Assembly: GCF_901933205.1 (NCBI RefSeq)
Contig: NC_044600.1
Span: 1,674,001 to 1,738,000, forward strand
Reading direction: 5' to 3'
Length of the DNA: 64,000 bases
From: Camarhynchus parvulus
Taxonomy: Eukaryota > Chordata > Aves > Passeriformes > Thraupidae
Shown: positions 1-19,610 of the stretch, one piece after another
How positions within the stretch are numbered: the first letter of the stretch is position 1
Layout of the letters: each line of letters starts with the position of its first letter
Translations under genes and position numbers: made by a program
Notes under the pieces: generated by a model
Databases searched by the model: none
What the model was told of the DNA's origin: nothing
The model's input: the letters and a program-made list of their open reading frames with translations, nothing else

Positions 1-2937
1 TTGGAGAACAGTAACATGAGTATGGTAATTACAGTAGTTATGATGGGCTGTAGGTAAAAGTTAAGGTATAGATTGGTTCTTCTGTATTAAGATGCTCAAC
101 AAAGAAAAGTCTATAATGCACTGTAACCAAACCCAAAGGGTCTCCAGGCCTGCCTGCAGCTGGAGCTGACAGCTGTAGGCACAGGCTCTATTACCCACAG
201 CCCTGGACTGCTGTAACACCTTGGACACAATAAATTGCATTCTGAGGAGCCCCTGGAGCCCCACATCCCTCATTCAGGCTCTTTCCCTCATTCAGGCCCC
301 ACGCTGCCCGGGGAAGGCACTGCCACTGTCCCCATCACTCTGACCAATGGCCACCTCAACCAGGGCACCCCAACAGTTCAATACCCTGGGACACTGCAGT
401 GTTTCTGGCATTCTAGTGTCACTCTGAAACACAAACAGCCAGGTATTTGGTGACAAGCACATCTGAGAGTGCCCCTCAGGAAAGGGGGGGACCCACTGAT
501 CATTTCTGGGTGATGGCCAGAGGGGTTTTACTGTGCCTTCTGTGGGTCATGCACTATTTGGGTTTGTCCCTTTGGGCAGTCACTGAAAACACAGAGAAAT
601 AAATATAAATTAGCTATTAATGAGATGTTCAAAGAGAGAAAAAGGAGGCAGCAAACCAGGATGACCAGAAGCAGCAGGGTTAAAACTCTGCAAAACACCA
701 CATCTGTCTGAAATACAGAGAAGTGCAATGGCACAGGTTATAAATGCTCAAAGATCCTGAGTTCACTGAAGACAAAACACAACGAAGACTTTACTAGGTG
801 TAAAGATGTGACCTCTGGCTTGGGAAAAACCATCAACTGCTGGCAGCAGAGAGGGATCTCTGTTTAATCTATTCTGTGTACATCGAGCAGCAGCCATTTA
901 ATACATATTAACATGTATTTACTCTTTGGACTGAGCAGATGCTCTCAGTCACCTGCTGAAGATGAAATGCAGGGCTCAAGCAGCCTGAAGTCAGCCTTGG
1001 ATGGTTGTGTGTGTTCCCACCACCTTAGATTTACCTTGGAAAGGCTTTCCTGGGGTCCAGGTACCCCCAGTGCTGTGAACACACCCAGGTGCCCAGAGAG
1101 CACACAGGCAATGATTATCTGCCTTCAGGACACACAAGATAAATTACTGCCACATCACAGCATTAGTCCCAGGGGACCCACAGGGTACTAAATTAAGCTG
1201 CTTGCATTGTAGCAGCCTAAAAATAGTGCAGAACACACAGCTCCAGTCTCTCACCTTCAGCACAACATCAGGCTCCACTGCTCAGCTCAGCACAGGCAGG
1301 ATCCACTGCACAGCCTGAATTTAGCACCTGTGCTCTGCTTACCTTTTATACCACCAACACAAGCCACACTTGGCTAGAGTGACTCATTAAGAAGGCAGAG
1401 TCTCTGTGCTAATGACCCAAATCTTCAATTAACAACAACAACAACAAAAAAAAGCCCAAGAAAACCTTGACATTCACTCCACAGGTACTCCCATTCAGAA
1501 AATGCAACTTGATGATAATTCCACGCTGACTTTTACCACGTGGACTTCTGCTTTTAGAAATCCTTTAAGCCATGGCCTTTTCACAGTGGGAAATGACTCA
1601 GTAGCAGTATTCTACAATAAATACATTCCCACCTCACAGAACAGAATAAAGCACCTGAGAGGAAGAAGTTTCAGACATTTCAGTCTCTCACGTTGCAGAA
1701 GACACACAATATAGAGAGTTGTAATTATAGCTTTACACCCATTTGAGATGATTAATAAGTAATTCCAAAAGCTGATACTTTTGTTATTATCTGTACTAAT
1801 GCCTATGTACCTAGTATTTTCAATTTCTCAATGAATTCAGAAACTTAATAGCATGATTGTTAACTTTTAATCCTTTAGATAGCTTTTGAATGTCTCCTTC
1901 TCCAAAGAACCTTTATTCATGTAGGTAACAGAAGTATCCTTGCTCTGCTAGAAATGGCAGAAACTCTTGCAATAGCAGCTATTCTGTCCAAAGCAGCCTG
2001 GAACAGCATTACAGGTGAAGCAACTATCACTCAGAGAAATGTTCCATGTCAAGAGCAGACGACATTTTTTTTGAGCTTTTTGGTCAGCAATAAGAAAGGA
2101 AAAAACAGTTTTGCACATAAAACATAAAATCCATGGAGAGGGCATCATTTTTCTACAAACACAGAATCACTGCAGGTCAGCACAGTAAGCAAGTGGAACC
2201 GGCCATGAATCAGACACATTTTGTCAGTTTATGCTTCTGCAGGAAAAAAAACCCCACCACATTCTATTTCTTTTGATAGAAAGTAGATTTAGGAGGAAGT
2301 GCAGGATGTGCTAACCGTGGTTCTGCTGAAAGATGCAGGGGGCAGCTCTTTAATGCAGCCTTGAAAGAACTATTTTACAAGTAAGACCATCAATTTTGCT
2401 TATAACCACGGCTTTGTTTACAGAGGGGTTTTATTTATTTAAGCAAATACATTGTTATTCCTAGAACTCTGCTGGAAGTGTTCAGCAGAGTGAAATATTG
2501 GTGCATAAGCTATTTAATAGTCAGCACCAACTGTCCTGGTAAGGAGCTGCTCTGCTCTCCAGCCTTTCCTCTGGACTTTTTATCCTTCCCCCTACTTGAC
2601 TTGGGTCACAAATTCCCAGCCAATGTTCAGCTGAAGAACCTGCACTGGCACACTCAGCTGCAATTCCCTTTACCAACATTGAGGGAGCTGCCAGAAAATG
2701 GATCTACAGCTCCAAACCCATCAGAAGGCAAAAGGAATGGTTCTAAAACCATTCTGCACAGAGCCAGAACTGACCTCCACCTCATCATCAGGGCACTTCA
2801 TGTGCATTCACAGACAGCAATTCCTGCGTGTGAAAGAGAAGCCACTTGAGGAGAATTGCCACGGTGGATAATCCCAACAGCCCATTGAACAAAGGATTGC
2901 CATCAAACCCATAGGATGATTTAATCATCTATCCACT

Positions 2938-3056
2938 GAATGGTTTAGGGTGGAAGGGACCTTAAAGATCATCCTTGTTCCAAGCCCTGCCATGGGCAGG
3001 GACACCTTCCACTAGGGCTGCTCAGAGCTCCATCCAACCTGGCCTTGAACACTTCA
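2938..3056 (-). mobile_element. CR1 LINE 3' end
   Basis: GGTGGAAGGGACCTTAAAGA, CTGCCATGGGCAGGGACACC and CATCCAACCTGGCCTTGAAC are diagnostic CR1 3' blocks, in reverse orientation. The copy breaks off after ACACTTC. It lies in intron 18. Confidence 0.88.
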
Positions 3057-4234
3057 TGTTGAGAGTAACTAGATCCACATTAAGTAGATTTTTAGGATAT
3101 CAAACCTAACTTCCCATGAAAAATGTAGTTGCATACTTGAAGAGGAGCATCTTTTGCAGGTTATTCTTTCTGTTTTGACATTAGAGAAAGCATTCTTCTC
3201 AGTCTAATCTCTTTATTTATTCATACAGAAGGGGTTTTATTCCAGGAATATAGATTTCTATTTGCTTAAAAACAAACAAACCCCATTTCTTTTTGCAGTT
3301 CAACACAGACTCTTTTTTCAATTCAACTTCTGAATTTCTTTTTCATCGAATTCATAGGAAAAAAATACTCTCTGTAAGAGCATTATAGATCAAGACTGCT
3401 TCATGAATGTATTCATATTTCATGCTAATTAGTCTTTGTACACAATCCCTGTCTCTGCAGTGCCAGTACATGTGTCTCTGTCCTCAGCTCCTCATTAAAC
3501 TGCTGGGCTTTATTTGAGCACTGCATCACCGAGCCTCAATCAGACACTGGGAATGCAGAGCTGCCTTTCTTCCCCTGCTGGATTTCAGCAAGCTCATACA
3601 CACAAAAGCTCCAGCTCCTGAGAACTACGAGCATGGAGGAGGCACAGAAGGTACCAACTTGTACCAGAGTGATCACACAGTGGGCTGGAATTCCAGACTG
3701 CTGGAATGTGTGGGTAATGAACATTTAGCTGTGTGTCATCAGCAGTGATCCAAACACTTCCCTGATGGGAACCTCCAACACCTTAAAGGTTGGGAAGAAC
3801 CCACTGGACCAATTTCCTTTGTAGGAAAAGCCCAATGCCCTTGAGAGTTCACCTTCCCTCTGCTTTTCTTTATAGTCACAACTGCTGCTCCATCTTTCCT
3901 CTTCAAGATTTTCATTTCCATACTCTCAGAGTTGAGGTATAACTAATTAATACAAGAACTCTGTAAGCAACCACCTAAAATATAACACATTGCTAAGACA
4001 ACTCAGTCACAACATTGTTATAAATACATAGAAGAGGTTTTTTTAGACAATACATGTCTGTCCCCACTCCAATTCTATTTAAATTATCTTTAAATTCTTC
4101 CAGTGAAGCTCTCTGACAAAATTACTAATTGAAACTTGCAGAAAATCTGAGCAGCAGGGGCTTTGTTACTAATATTCTTCAGAAGTTTTTCAGTGCCAGA
4201 GGATTGTTTAACCAAAGGATGGCCTTGCAGCAGG

Positions 4235-4248
4235 CACACACACACACA
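4235..4248. repeat. (CA)7 microsatellite
   Basis: A short perfect CA run in intron 18. Confidence 0.9.
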
Positions 4249-6349
4249 GGAGAGCCCCTCCAATGCCAGTTTGCCACGTGGCACTGAGCAGGCAGGTGGA
4301 TAATCAGTTTGTACCTGCAGAACTACTCCAGTCACTCAGAAACCAGCAGGACTCCTCATTTCAGATCCCCTGCTCCTCACATCTCCAGTAGGGAGCTCTC
4401 ACCTGTCCCACTGATGCTCCAAAAGGGTTAAGCACTGCCAATTAAAGTAAAACTGAAGGAATGGCCTCCACTTCAGAGCATCTGACCTGGATTCAGAACA
4501 GACAGAATGCTGATTCTGGAATGAACTCCACTTCTGCAGGAATTGTGGGGAATACATTATGCTGTACCTCCAAGCAATCCATGAATAATGATAGCAGCCT
4601 TCAAATAGCCCAGACCTCAAACTATTTCCCACCTGTCTCCTCATCTGAATACAATTTAATTCACACACAGGCTGTTTTTGTATTTGATTTTCTGGAGGTG
4701 CAATTATTGTAGTTCTTGCTGTAATGCTGATTAAGACAATGCCCAAACTTCTCTCTCAGAACCCTCTTATGGAACAACAATTCTCTGAAAAAAGAAAAAA
4801 CTAACTCAGCTGCAGATGCAAAGAAAGCAGGCTCTAGGAGCAACAAACTGGAGAGAGGAAAATTGCATCCATCTGACCCATCCCTCTTGATTTTCCCCCC
4901 TTAGGAATCTACCACAACGTTTTAAAAGCAGAGTCCTGAGAGACACAATCAAAGTGTGCCACACTGAGACCTGCAGTGAAACTCCTGCCCTGTCCAACCC
5001 TAAAGCATGAGCATTCTGAAAGTGTTATAGAAATAAAATTTTACAGGAAAAGAAGGCAATAAACAAAAATAGCAAAACTGACACTGAGCCTAACTTCTGA
5101 AAATGTCTAAATAGATTTTATTTGTTAACCTGAGATATTCTTCATTCACTGCTACATGATGAGAACAACTACAGTCAGTAGGTCACACCAACAGGACATG
5201 TATTTTACATAAGATGTTTTTTTCAAAATAAATTATGTTTTCTTCGATTCCATATTACAAACTACCTTTGACATAGAAATTAAGTTATTGAATGGTGAGT
5301 GCATTAAAATGCTATTTGAAATAAAAGATTAAGAACTAATATTTACAATCTTTACCTCCTAATTGGAACTTGTGCTTTGTTTGTACACTATACTCATATC
5401 AGTCCTTTTGTCCCGTGATGAATTAAATGGGTCCTGATGCTCTGGAAATAAGACTTGGACTCTAAAATAACACTAAGATCATCTAAGAATTAAAAAAATG
5501 TTCATAAAATATATCAAAATACAGAGATATACATACACAAATCTATGCTAGATGGTAATATTTTCAGGCAGCAGTTTGTTTAAACCATGCAAAGCTTTTT
5601 TCACCCTTGAGTTTGAGAGTTTACCTACTGAATAAATCTACTGGAGAAGAAAAGGAAAGTGAAAAATAGTAAACTAATAACTCACTCCTCCTTTATGGTA
5701 CTTGAATTTATTCTGTTGCTGCAAAACAACAATTTCAAATACATCCAGAGATGAAAACAAACCAATCTGCTGCACTTCTGTGTGAAACAGATATGAAGAC
5801 TGATGACCTAGGTGTGCAAGCCAAGGAAATGAAATTGCTGTGCCACAGAGCCCTGGGTGACCCCACACTGCAAGGCTGATCCTGCTCTGCTTGGATCCCA
5901 CCCTTCTGCAAGGAGAGGCTGGGGAGGGAAGGGAACCAAACAAACTCAGCCTGAACCATCAGCAGACCAAGGGAGCCACCTGCAGTTTGCAATCCTGAAG
6001 CGAATTCCTGGTGAGTTCAGGGGTTTTTCTTCCTTTTTCTGTTGACAAAGCAGCGCAGGAAGCTGAGCTAGTGCAACACAGCCACGCTCAGCAGCAGAGA
6101 TTTCTGCATCAACTGAGTCCTGCTGCCTCACACCGACAAATGCAGCTGCCTCAGAGGAAATCTGGCCACAGCTGGATCCACTGAATGCTTGCAAATGCTG
6201 AAGTTCTCTGATGAATTAGATCTGGGCTTCTCAGTACAGCAAATTCAAAGCCATTTTCTAAAAGTACTAATTGCTGCTCCTTGTATTTACAAGTCCCAAA
6301 TGCAAATGAATGCAAAGAATTTTTCTTCAAGTTGAATGGTGCACTGACC

Positions 6350-6442
6350 TACCATATATTCTTTATATGTATTATATATACATTATACACATTATTTATA
6401 TGCATATTCTAGACACTATATACATTATTCATATAAAATCAA
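6350..6442. repeat. AT-rich imperfect TATA/ATAC tract
   Basis: About 90 bp of alternating TAT, ATA and CAT words (for example ATTATATATACATTATACAC). It is low complexity and gives a meaningless Tyr/Ile-rich open frame. It lies in intron 18. Confidence 0.85.
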
Positions 6443-9394
6443 AACCTGAACATTTTGTTCATGTTTTGTTCAAGTACAGCTTACATGGAAGTTTGTCTTT
6501 TCTCTTGTCCTTTCCCACTCAAATTCCCATAATGTGGAAAATACCACTCAGCTATTAAGACCTTGCTTCAGTTTTGAAAACATATGAAAATGATTGTTGA
6601 ATTGTACTTTAAAAGTCTAACTGTAAAGCAACAGAACCCTGATGGAGAAGTTTTCCCTTGAGGCAAGCTGGATGGATAATGAATTCTGTATTGGAACAAT
6701 CCCAGTAGTTACAGACTATTATGTACTAATTACTACCTTTACAGACCTACTGTACACATAATTAATTTCTTCAGAGCACTACTATCATTCTTGACTGGCA
6801 AAATACACAACCTAAATTACAAGAGGCAGAAATTAACATGATCCTTTAGGGAGAAGGCATTAACTTGCTTTGCAGTGTTTTGCAATTAGACCATCAATCA
6901 AACAGTGAGAAATGATTTGGATAGCAGCAGGCCCAGCCCTGAGGATTGTCCCAGTCCTGAGGATGGGATGTGTCACAGCCTGGCTGCAGAGCCACAGCAC
7001 TGCAGCCTTTACCTGCACCGCTAGGAGACACTTCACATTCAATTCTATGGGATTTAACATCCCATAAATTAAACAGGAGCTTTTTGACATCATATTCGAC
7101 ATCATATTCAGCAAGCACTGAATACATGACAGTGCTGCTGGTGCTCTCCCTTCTGCTGGTGGCCAAAGTGAAAATTTCATATCAGCTAAGGGACAAAGGC
7201 AAAGTTTGGTAAAAGAGTGCTTGCCATAAAATGACCTGCATAAACGATTCCAAAGATTTAAGTAGGTTCTTGACAAGAACACCAGTATTTTAAACTGTTA
7301 ATTTCAGTTGTCGGAGGTTTTAGGACATTCTACGGAATTAAATCATACACAGCTCCAACTCCATCAAAAAGCAGTAGCTCAGGTTTCCTGAGATGTAAAA
7401 CTACACTGGATTAATAATATAACATGCAAAAATTATTGTTCAACTTGACAACAATATTTCTCCCCAGAGGTACCACACCCCTTCAGCTCTGGCTGCATTT
7501 CTCTAAAACAGAGAGCACTCAAACAGCAAGGCAGCTGGCAGCTTAGTGACAGCCAACATTGAGTCTTTTTTGGAGTATCCTAAACCAAAACCATGTTACA
7601 TGAGAAAAATTCATCAAGTGTTTTTCTCGTTGTACCAAAGAACCACGAATAGCATTCAGAGGTTTAATCAAATTTCAGTGCTGTAACTTCCAGGGAATCA
7701 CAAGTTTTTAATAAATGTGCACACTACCATTGCTTTTAATTCAGTTACCATTCCCAGTGGCATTCCAAAATTCCACAGAATACAAAACAGTAAACACTAA
7801 GTCATCCAAACAGCTTTTGGCAATTGTCAGTTTGCTTCCACTCATCCCTTTGTTTGTTTTACATGCTGACTGTGCTCCTGAGAGAATATCACATGCATTC
7901 CTATTTGGCTTTTTATCACTCTCCTGTAATGCACTCATGAAATGGGATAAAGCAAGAGGGAAATCTGATCCCACATGATGCCTGAATTAAGTATTTGGGA
8001 CACCATGGAGCTGCTTAAGGACAAAGGGGAGGAAGAACAGTGAACATCATTCCATGTTTCCCTTTGCAGGTGGCAGCTGCATGGAAAAGTTGCTTCTGGC
8101 ATGCAATTCTTTGGGTCTGTGCTGCAACAAATGCTCCAAGAGTCTTTTTGACTTCCAGTAGGTTCTCAAGTCCAAAAAAAACCTTGAAATCAGACAGACA
8201 ACTCCTCCTTTCTGCAGGAGTCAGCCAAGTACGATTCTCACATCCTGAGTACTGTGCAGCAGCATTTGTAATGTGCATCCTTTGCTATGGCATCTTGTTT
8301 TCTACAGCCATTAACTGAGAACAAAACAAGGAAAAATATTTGCAAGGCTATCAGTACACCAAGCTATTGGAGGAGCTGCTGTTGTTCCCTGTTTTACAAC
8401 TGTGCAACTATGTCAACAAGAATTTCTTCTCACTGGAAACTGTCAGCTATGTCAACATTTCAAGAGGGTTTTTTCAGCATTTTTAACGAAGAAGCTTTTC
8501 AGGAATTCTGAAACATTTCTTCAGATTTCTGGTGAAAGAGTTCAGCTCAAGGCAGAAGCTTGTCCTTTTCATTTAGAAGGGGCTCATGCCATTCTGTCAT
8601 CTGCTGCTGGGCATTCCTTCCCTTAAAGCTCTTCCTGTCACACCAAAGGAACTGACCAACTCCACAGCATTTTACCCTCCCTGCAGTGCTAGGAACCAAG
8701 AGTTAATCCAACTTGGGCATGGAAAAAATTATAAATTACTGCAAATGATGCTTTTGAATTACTGCATGGAATAGCTGAACATTTAGACCAAAAAGTGCTT
8801 CCAAGGTGTGCTGCAAAAAGAGAATTCTAATGGTTTAAATTCACTGACTACTGAAAGGAATACGAATCTATCTTACGAAAAACACAGCCATGACCAACTC
8901 TTTGAAGAGGTTTCAAAAGGACACAGAAAAAAAAACACAGTCAGAAATAATTCAAGGAATCTACTCAAGAAATAGTTCATTACAGTCCTCTGAGAGCCCT
9001 TCCTGAATTAATCTTTTTTAACACTGTGTTAGTAAGAAATGCTGTTCTTATTCCAGAAATTCTCAGCTAGGAATAATAATGCAAATAAACATGATTTTAG
9101 GATCAGAATTTAAATTTAATTATAATTCCATTAAAAGAAAACTCACATCTGTCTGCAACATACAGTGCACTTTTAAAAGGTATTATTGCAAAAAAGGTTC
9201 CTCCCCTCATGCTGTAAAGTGAAGGGGGAGCAATTCTTGTAATAGCCTGTTATGCTTAATATATGTTTTAAATCATCTTCCTGCTATAAAACCATCAAAT
9301 GAATTCCATGGTATTGCACAAAGCATAAAAGAAACTGCCATTACACACTTTTAAACTTAATAAAAGCACAATAAAGAGCAAAGTAAGAATGTAC

Positions 9395-9509
9395 CTTTCA
9401 TTTGGGTTCCAAAGGTAAGTGCCAATTTCGCAAACAGCTCCGGGTCTTCAAATTTATCTTCTTCAGCTTTTACCCAAAAGCTGTTTTCTCCTATTTCTTG
9501 AGGCTCGAT
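9395..9509 (-). CDS. DIAPH2: DIAPH2 coding exon 18, start of FH2 (residues 765-802)
   Basis: The exon is 115 nt: IEPQEIGENSFWVKAEEDKF then EDPELFAKLALTFGTQMK, plus one base. The acceptor is TTCTTGCAG|ATCGAG. The donor G|GTACATTC is weaker than average. The SFW.K..EDKFE...LFAKL.L.F motif is the FH2 lasso/linker start of diaphanous formins; FH2 dimers cap and elongate actin barbed ends. This is the last coding exon visible; the remainder of FH2 lies past the left edge. Confidence 0.95.
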
Positions 9510-14185
<4,676 letters not shown>

Positions 14186-14290
14186 CTGGGTCCGGAGCTG
14201 TTTGACTTCTGATTCAAGTTCTTTGATTTTCTCCTCTCGTTTCTGCAGCTCTGCTTGTGCCTCTTGCCGAGCTGTGAACTCTTCATCAAA
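14186..14290 (-). CDS. DIAPH2: DIAPH2 coding exon 16, coiled coil (residues 507-541)
   Basis: The exon is 35 codons, phase 0 to 0: FDEEFTARQEAQAELQKREE then KIKELESEVKQLRTQ. The acceptor is ATCTTTACAG|TTTGATG and the donor CAG|GTAATA. The heptad-like spacing of Leu, Ile and Val in the second half fits a coiled coil leading to FH1. Confidence 0.95.
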
Positions 14291-14906
14291 CTGTAAAGAT
14301 TTAACCAGCACAGCAGAGTTTGTCCAGTTATGGCCACACCAGAGCCTACACTGGCAGGAATTCTTTCAACAGCATCAGAGCTGGAGCAATTGATGCACTT
14401 CTAACCCTTTTAGCTGCGTTTTTATAACAAGTTCACTTTCAGCACCACAATTTCTTCGATCAATCAGTCAATGACAGAACCACCCAGACCCAGCTACTCA
14501 GGTTCTTCCCTCCAAGAGAACACTGCAGACTTCTCAAACCAAACTCGAGGATACATCTATTGCAGCAAGCTTAAATTCATTAAAAATTCAACCTGCAATC
14601 ATCACGTTCAAGAACATGTTCTGCCATTTGGCCTGAAAATGCTTACTTTGACCAGAGCAGCAAAATCTGCAATTATTTCAATATCCACCTCCATAATACC
14701 TGAACTTCAGCACAACTGCAGCTAATAGAGCACATTCATTCATTTTTTTAAGCTTATACCCACACTTAAGTTATTTAATTATGATTCTTTCAGCACAGGA
14801 GAGCAACAAATAGAATTGTGAGAGCCACTACTTCCCAGTTTCAGCTGGGAAACAAGCTGACTGTGCTCCTGTCAGGATTCTGTTCCACACCATGAGCAGG
14901 ACTTAC
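14291..14906 (-). other. DIAPH2: Intron 15
   Basis: 616 bp; nothing notable seen. Confidence 0.85.
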
Positions 14907-14971
14907 CTTCCTGGAAAATTCTGCTGCTTTCTTTTCGCTCTCTTCTACTTTAGCCTTGTCCACACATGCAT
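14907..14971 (-). CDS. DIAPH2: DIAPH2 coding exon 15, coiled coil (residues 485-506)
   Basis: The exon is 65 nt. It completes Asp and encodes ACVDKAKVEESEKKAAEFSR followed by K. The acceptor is TAAATTCTAG|ATGCATG and the donor AAG|GTAAGT. The charged, Ala/Glu/Lys-rich sequence is the start of the coiled coil that precedes FH1. Confidence 0.94.
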
Positions 14972-15004
14972 CTAGAATTTAAATAAAACACCACACACAA
15001 GTCA

Positions 15005-16971
<1,967 letters not shown>

Positions 16972-17090
16972 TCCATTTCAGCTTTGATGTCATTGAGACG
17001 ATGTGACAGTTCAAAGTGGTCTTCATCTTTGTTCTCATCAAACACCCTCAGCTGAATATCAAGCTCTTCATTTTCCTTATCTTTCAAGGC
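16972..17090 (-). CDS. DIAPH2: DIAPH2 coding exon 12, dimerisation region (residues 367-405)
   Basis: The exon is 119 nt: ALKDKENEELDIQLRVFDEN then KDEDHFELSHRLNDIKAEM, plus GA of a split Asp. The acceptor is GAAAAACAG|GCCTTG. The downstream splice site is not GT: the exon is followed directly by ATATCCTTT, the U12-type AT-AC 5' consensus. The N.EL.IQL.VFDE...D...L..RL.DI..EM block leads into the dimerisation helices. Mammalian DIAPH2 has Asp where this exon starts with Ala, as I recall. Confidence 0.95.
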
Positions 17091-18250
17091 CTGTTTTTCA
17101 AGGTAGAGTACATCTTAATTTTTCCTTTCTTAAAGCAAGAATTTCCCCCTCTTGAAGGACTGCATCATGATGAAATATAAGACATTAACCTTTAGAACAG
17201 CAGCAAGTTTCAACTCAGTGCCTGGGCTTTTTTTATTATAATGATTCAACTGAGAAAAACTAAAGGCAAAACATCAGCTCACAGAGCAGCTATGGGCTAC
17301 AGAACAAACAACAAGACGTCCAGTTGAATCCATTTTCTACATAGCAGTTCCTGCTTGCTAATGTCAGAATTCCATTAAAAAAACCACAATAGGTATATTT
17401 CAAAACATTAATTGGCACGAGCTTAAGAGGTTTAAACAAGTGTAAAAAGATTTGTTCAGATGTTCCACAGCAAAGAAAGTCACTAGATCATATTAATGTA
17501 TCTATATGACATAAACCTAAAAATATCCCTAAGAAAAAATAACATCACACATCAGAAAGTGTCTCAAGGCTGAATGAGCCAAAAATTGAAGTTTTTGTTT
17601 CTGACAATTTGACAATTTGAAACTTCTCATCTTAAAAATCATAGCAGAATAAATTGTTTCAGACAAATATAAGCAGGTACTCCAATTTCTCTCATCTTTT
17701 GCAAGAAAATGATGAGTACCTTAAAATATAACTGTTTTTGATGTAAGCATGAGAATGTTTTCTTGGCTCAGAGTTACAAATCTCTCCCCAAGTCAGAAAT
17801 ATTCCTGTCTGTGCAGCTGCATGAAGACAGACATGCAGCCTCAGAATGAATTTCTGATTTGATTTTCCTTTAAAATGTCCCAATGCATTCTCAGCAGGCA
17901 GATTAAAGAAAACCAGATTTCATAGAAAACAACAGGAACAGCATATACAAAGAAAGTTAATCCAAGATTGGTTCCACAGTCAGATTCACATTCACTGCAT
18001 GTGCTTTGAGCTCATTATGCAGCATTTGGCTACCCTCATTTAATTTCTAATATATTGACTTGTCTCAACTACTATTCTGCAGCTCATGAGAATCTGAATT
18101 TGTAACTCTGCAGGCTGAAAGCAGATTTGGGTTGATAATCTGACCCTCTACACCTCTAAATCCTTCCCATCTGCTGTCCTGGTTAAACAGTTTGGTTATC
18201 TTCAGCATTCACAGTGGACAGTGCCCAACTCCTGGATACAAGTGACTTAC
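17091..18250 (-). other. DIAPH2: Intron 11
   Basis: 1.16 kb of AT-rich sequence; nothing notable seen. Confidence 0.85.
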
Positions 18251-18361
18251 AGGCAATATTTTCTTCAGGCCACAACGTAAAAACTCATTTCTCAAGTGTA
18301 TCCTGAAGTCAAGGTCCTCAGGAGATGTAACAAGGGCATTGATGAGCTGCATACATGCCAC
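18251..18361 (-). CDS. DIAPH2: DIAPH2 coding exon 11, DID end (residues 330-366)
   Basis: The exon is 37 codons, phase 0 to 0: VACMQLINALVTSPEDLDFR then IHLRNEFLRCGLKKILP. The acceptor is CTGATTGCAG|GTGGC and the donor CCT|GTAAGT. The C(M/L)Q(L/F)INAL(V/I)T....LDFR.H.R.E..R.GL block is diagnostic of diaphanous formins. Confidence 0.96.
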
Positions 18362-18557
18362 CTGCAATCAGAAACACAGAATGGAAATCAATACCTTCAG
18401 TCACTGTTTCAGTTGATTTATAAAACCAAAGAGATGGAAATTATTTATTATGCAGCACACATGCAACACTTGGGTTTATTTTAGCAACATCAAATACCGC
18501 TCTGTTTCCATATCAGGATGCTTCCACTGTATCAAAAGAGTACCACATGAATGATCA

Positions 18558-18722
18558 TTACAGAGTAATACCATGGACTGCTTTGAGCTGGAAGGGACCT
18601 CAAAACCCATCCAGTGCCACCCTTGCCATGGCAGGGACACTTCCACTGTCCCAGGCTGCCCCAAACCCTGTCCAGCCTGGCCTGGGACACTTGCAGGGAT
18701 CCAGGGGCCTCCCCACCCTAAA
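18558..18722 (-). mobile_element. CR1 LINE 3' end
   Basis: Contains GAGCTGGAAGGGACCTCAAA, TGCCATGGCAGGGACACTTC, CCAGGCTGCCCCAAACCCTG and TCCAGCCTGGCCTGGGACAC, the typical 3' end of songbird CR1 elements in reverse orientation. It lies in intron 10, about 200 bp upstream of exon 11. Only the last ~165 bp are present, as usual for 5'-truncated LINE copies. Confidence 0.88.
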
Positions 18723-19562
18723 ATCATGCACTAGCTATTCCCAAACTGAAGTTTCCCATTGTACCTCCTTCTGTTTCTCCTCAGCATTCACCAGTTTGAA
18801 AGCCAACTGTTTCTACAATAACTAACAACTTAAAAACCACCCAGTAAACACCCATACCCAAATTAGTCACATCACCAGGTGTTTTTTCTATTCCTGCAGA
18901 GCACTTGTGCAAAATGCCTGGTCTCAGGGTAGTGGCTAATGCTTTAATTGAACAGCTGTGCACTTTAATTGATTTATTTGAAAACAGGTAGACAACAGCA
19001 CAACACCAAAAGTGCTGGTCCACTTTAAAAGACTAAAATGGGACTCAAGGGAAATAGCAAGTCTGGTAAAAGATGTTAACTGCAAATAGAAGTAGCTTTA
19101 GAGTAGGACAAAAAAAAATCAATAGCTGCAGAGGAAAAAAATCAGATAAAAAGCACCTTCCTGTTTTAATTACATTCACTATTTAGCTTTAATAGAACAC
19201 CTTATGGAGTCTCAAATTTCTATTAAAACACCCTTTCAAAGGCACTCTCTTGATAGAGCTGCATCTTCAGATAATGCAGTATCATCATGCTTGCTTGAAT
19301 GATTCTTGTTATTTTACTACTATGACATGACTTAACAAGCCAAAGCACATGTCCAATCTGAAATTAATAGAGAGAAGAGGTGCCATCTGCTCTGATTGCT
19401 TCTGCCAGAGAGACTCTGCCTTAATGGCTTGTGCTAATACATTCCCAGCAAAGAAGGATTTTGTCAGAAACAAGGTAATGAGTCTTGCAATTGTGCCTTC
19501 ACTGAGGTATCCGTGAGCTTTGGGAGGGCAGGCTGGCAGGAATGGGGGGTGGTGGCTGTTGT

Positions 19563-19610
19563 TTGCCTTAAATCAACAAGGTCTGGTTGCCTTAAATCAA
19601 CAAGGTCATG
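19563..19610. repeat. 24-bp tandem duplication
   Basis: TTGCCTTAAATCAACAAGGT occurs twice at an offset of 24 bp in intron 10. The copies are nearly perfect, so the duplication looks young. Confidence 0.9.

Larger units (their letters stand above)
1..9394 (-). other. DIAPH2: Intron 18 (partial), no exon seen
   Basis: At least 9.4 kb separates exon 18 from the next FH2 exon, which was not found here. The conserved words expected next (KKKVKEL, DPKTAQNLS, GNYMN) were looked for on the minus strand without success. Contents are AT-rich unique sequence, one CR1 end (2938-3056), a CA run and an AT-rich tract. No other gene is supported. Confidence 0.8.

Noticed and set aside
5686..5718. Exon-like 33-bp segment on the minus strand (good acceptor TTGTTTTGCAG, donor GTGAGT)
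   Set aside because: In the phase required after exon 18 it contains a stop codon, and its other frames do not resemble FH2; a decoy.
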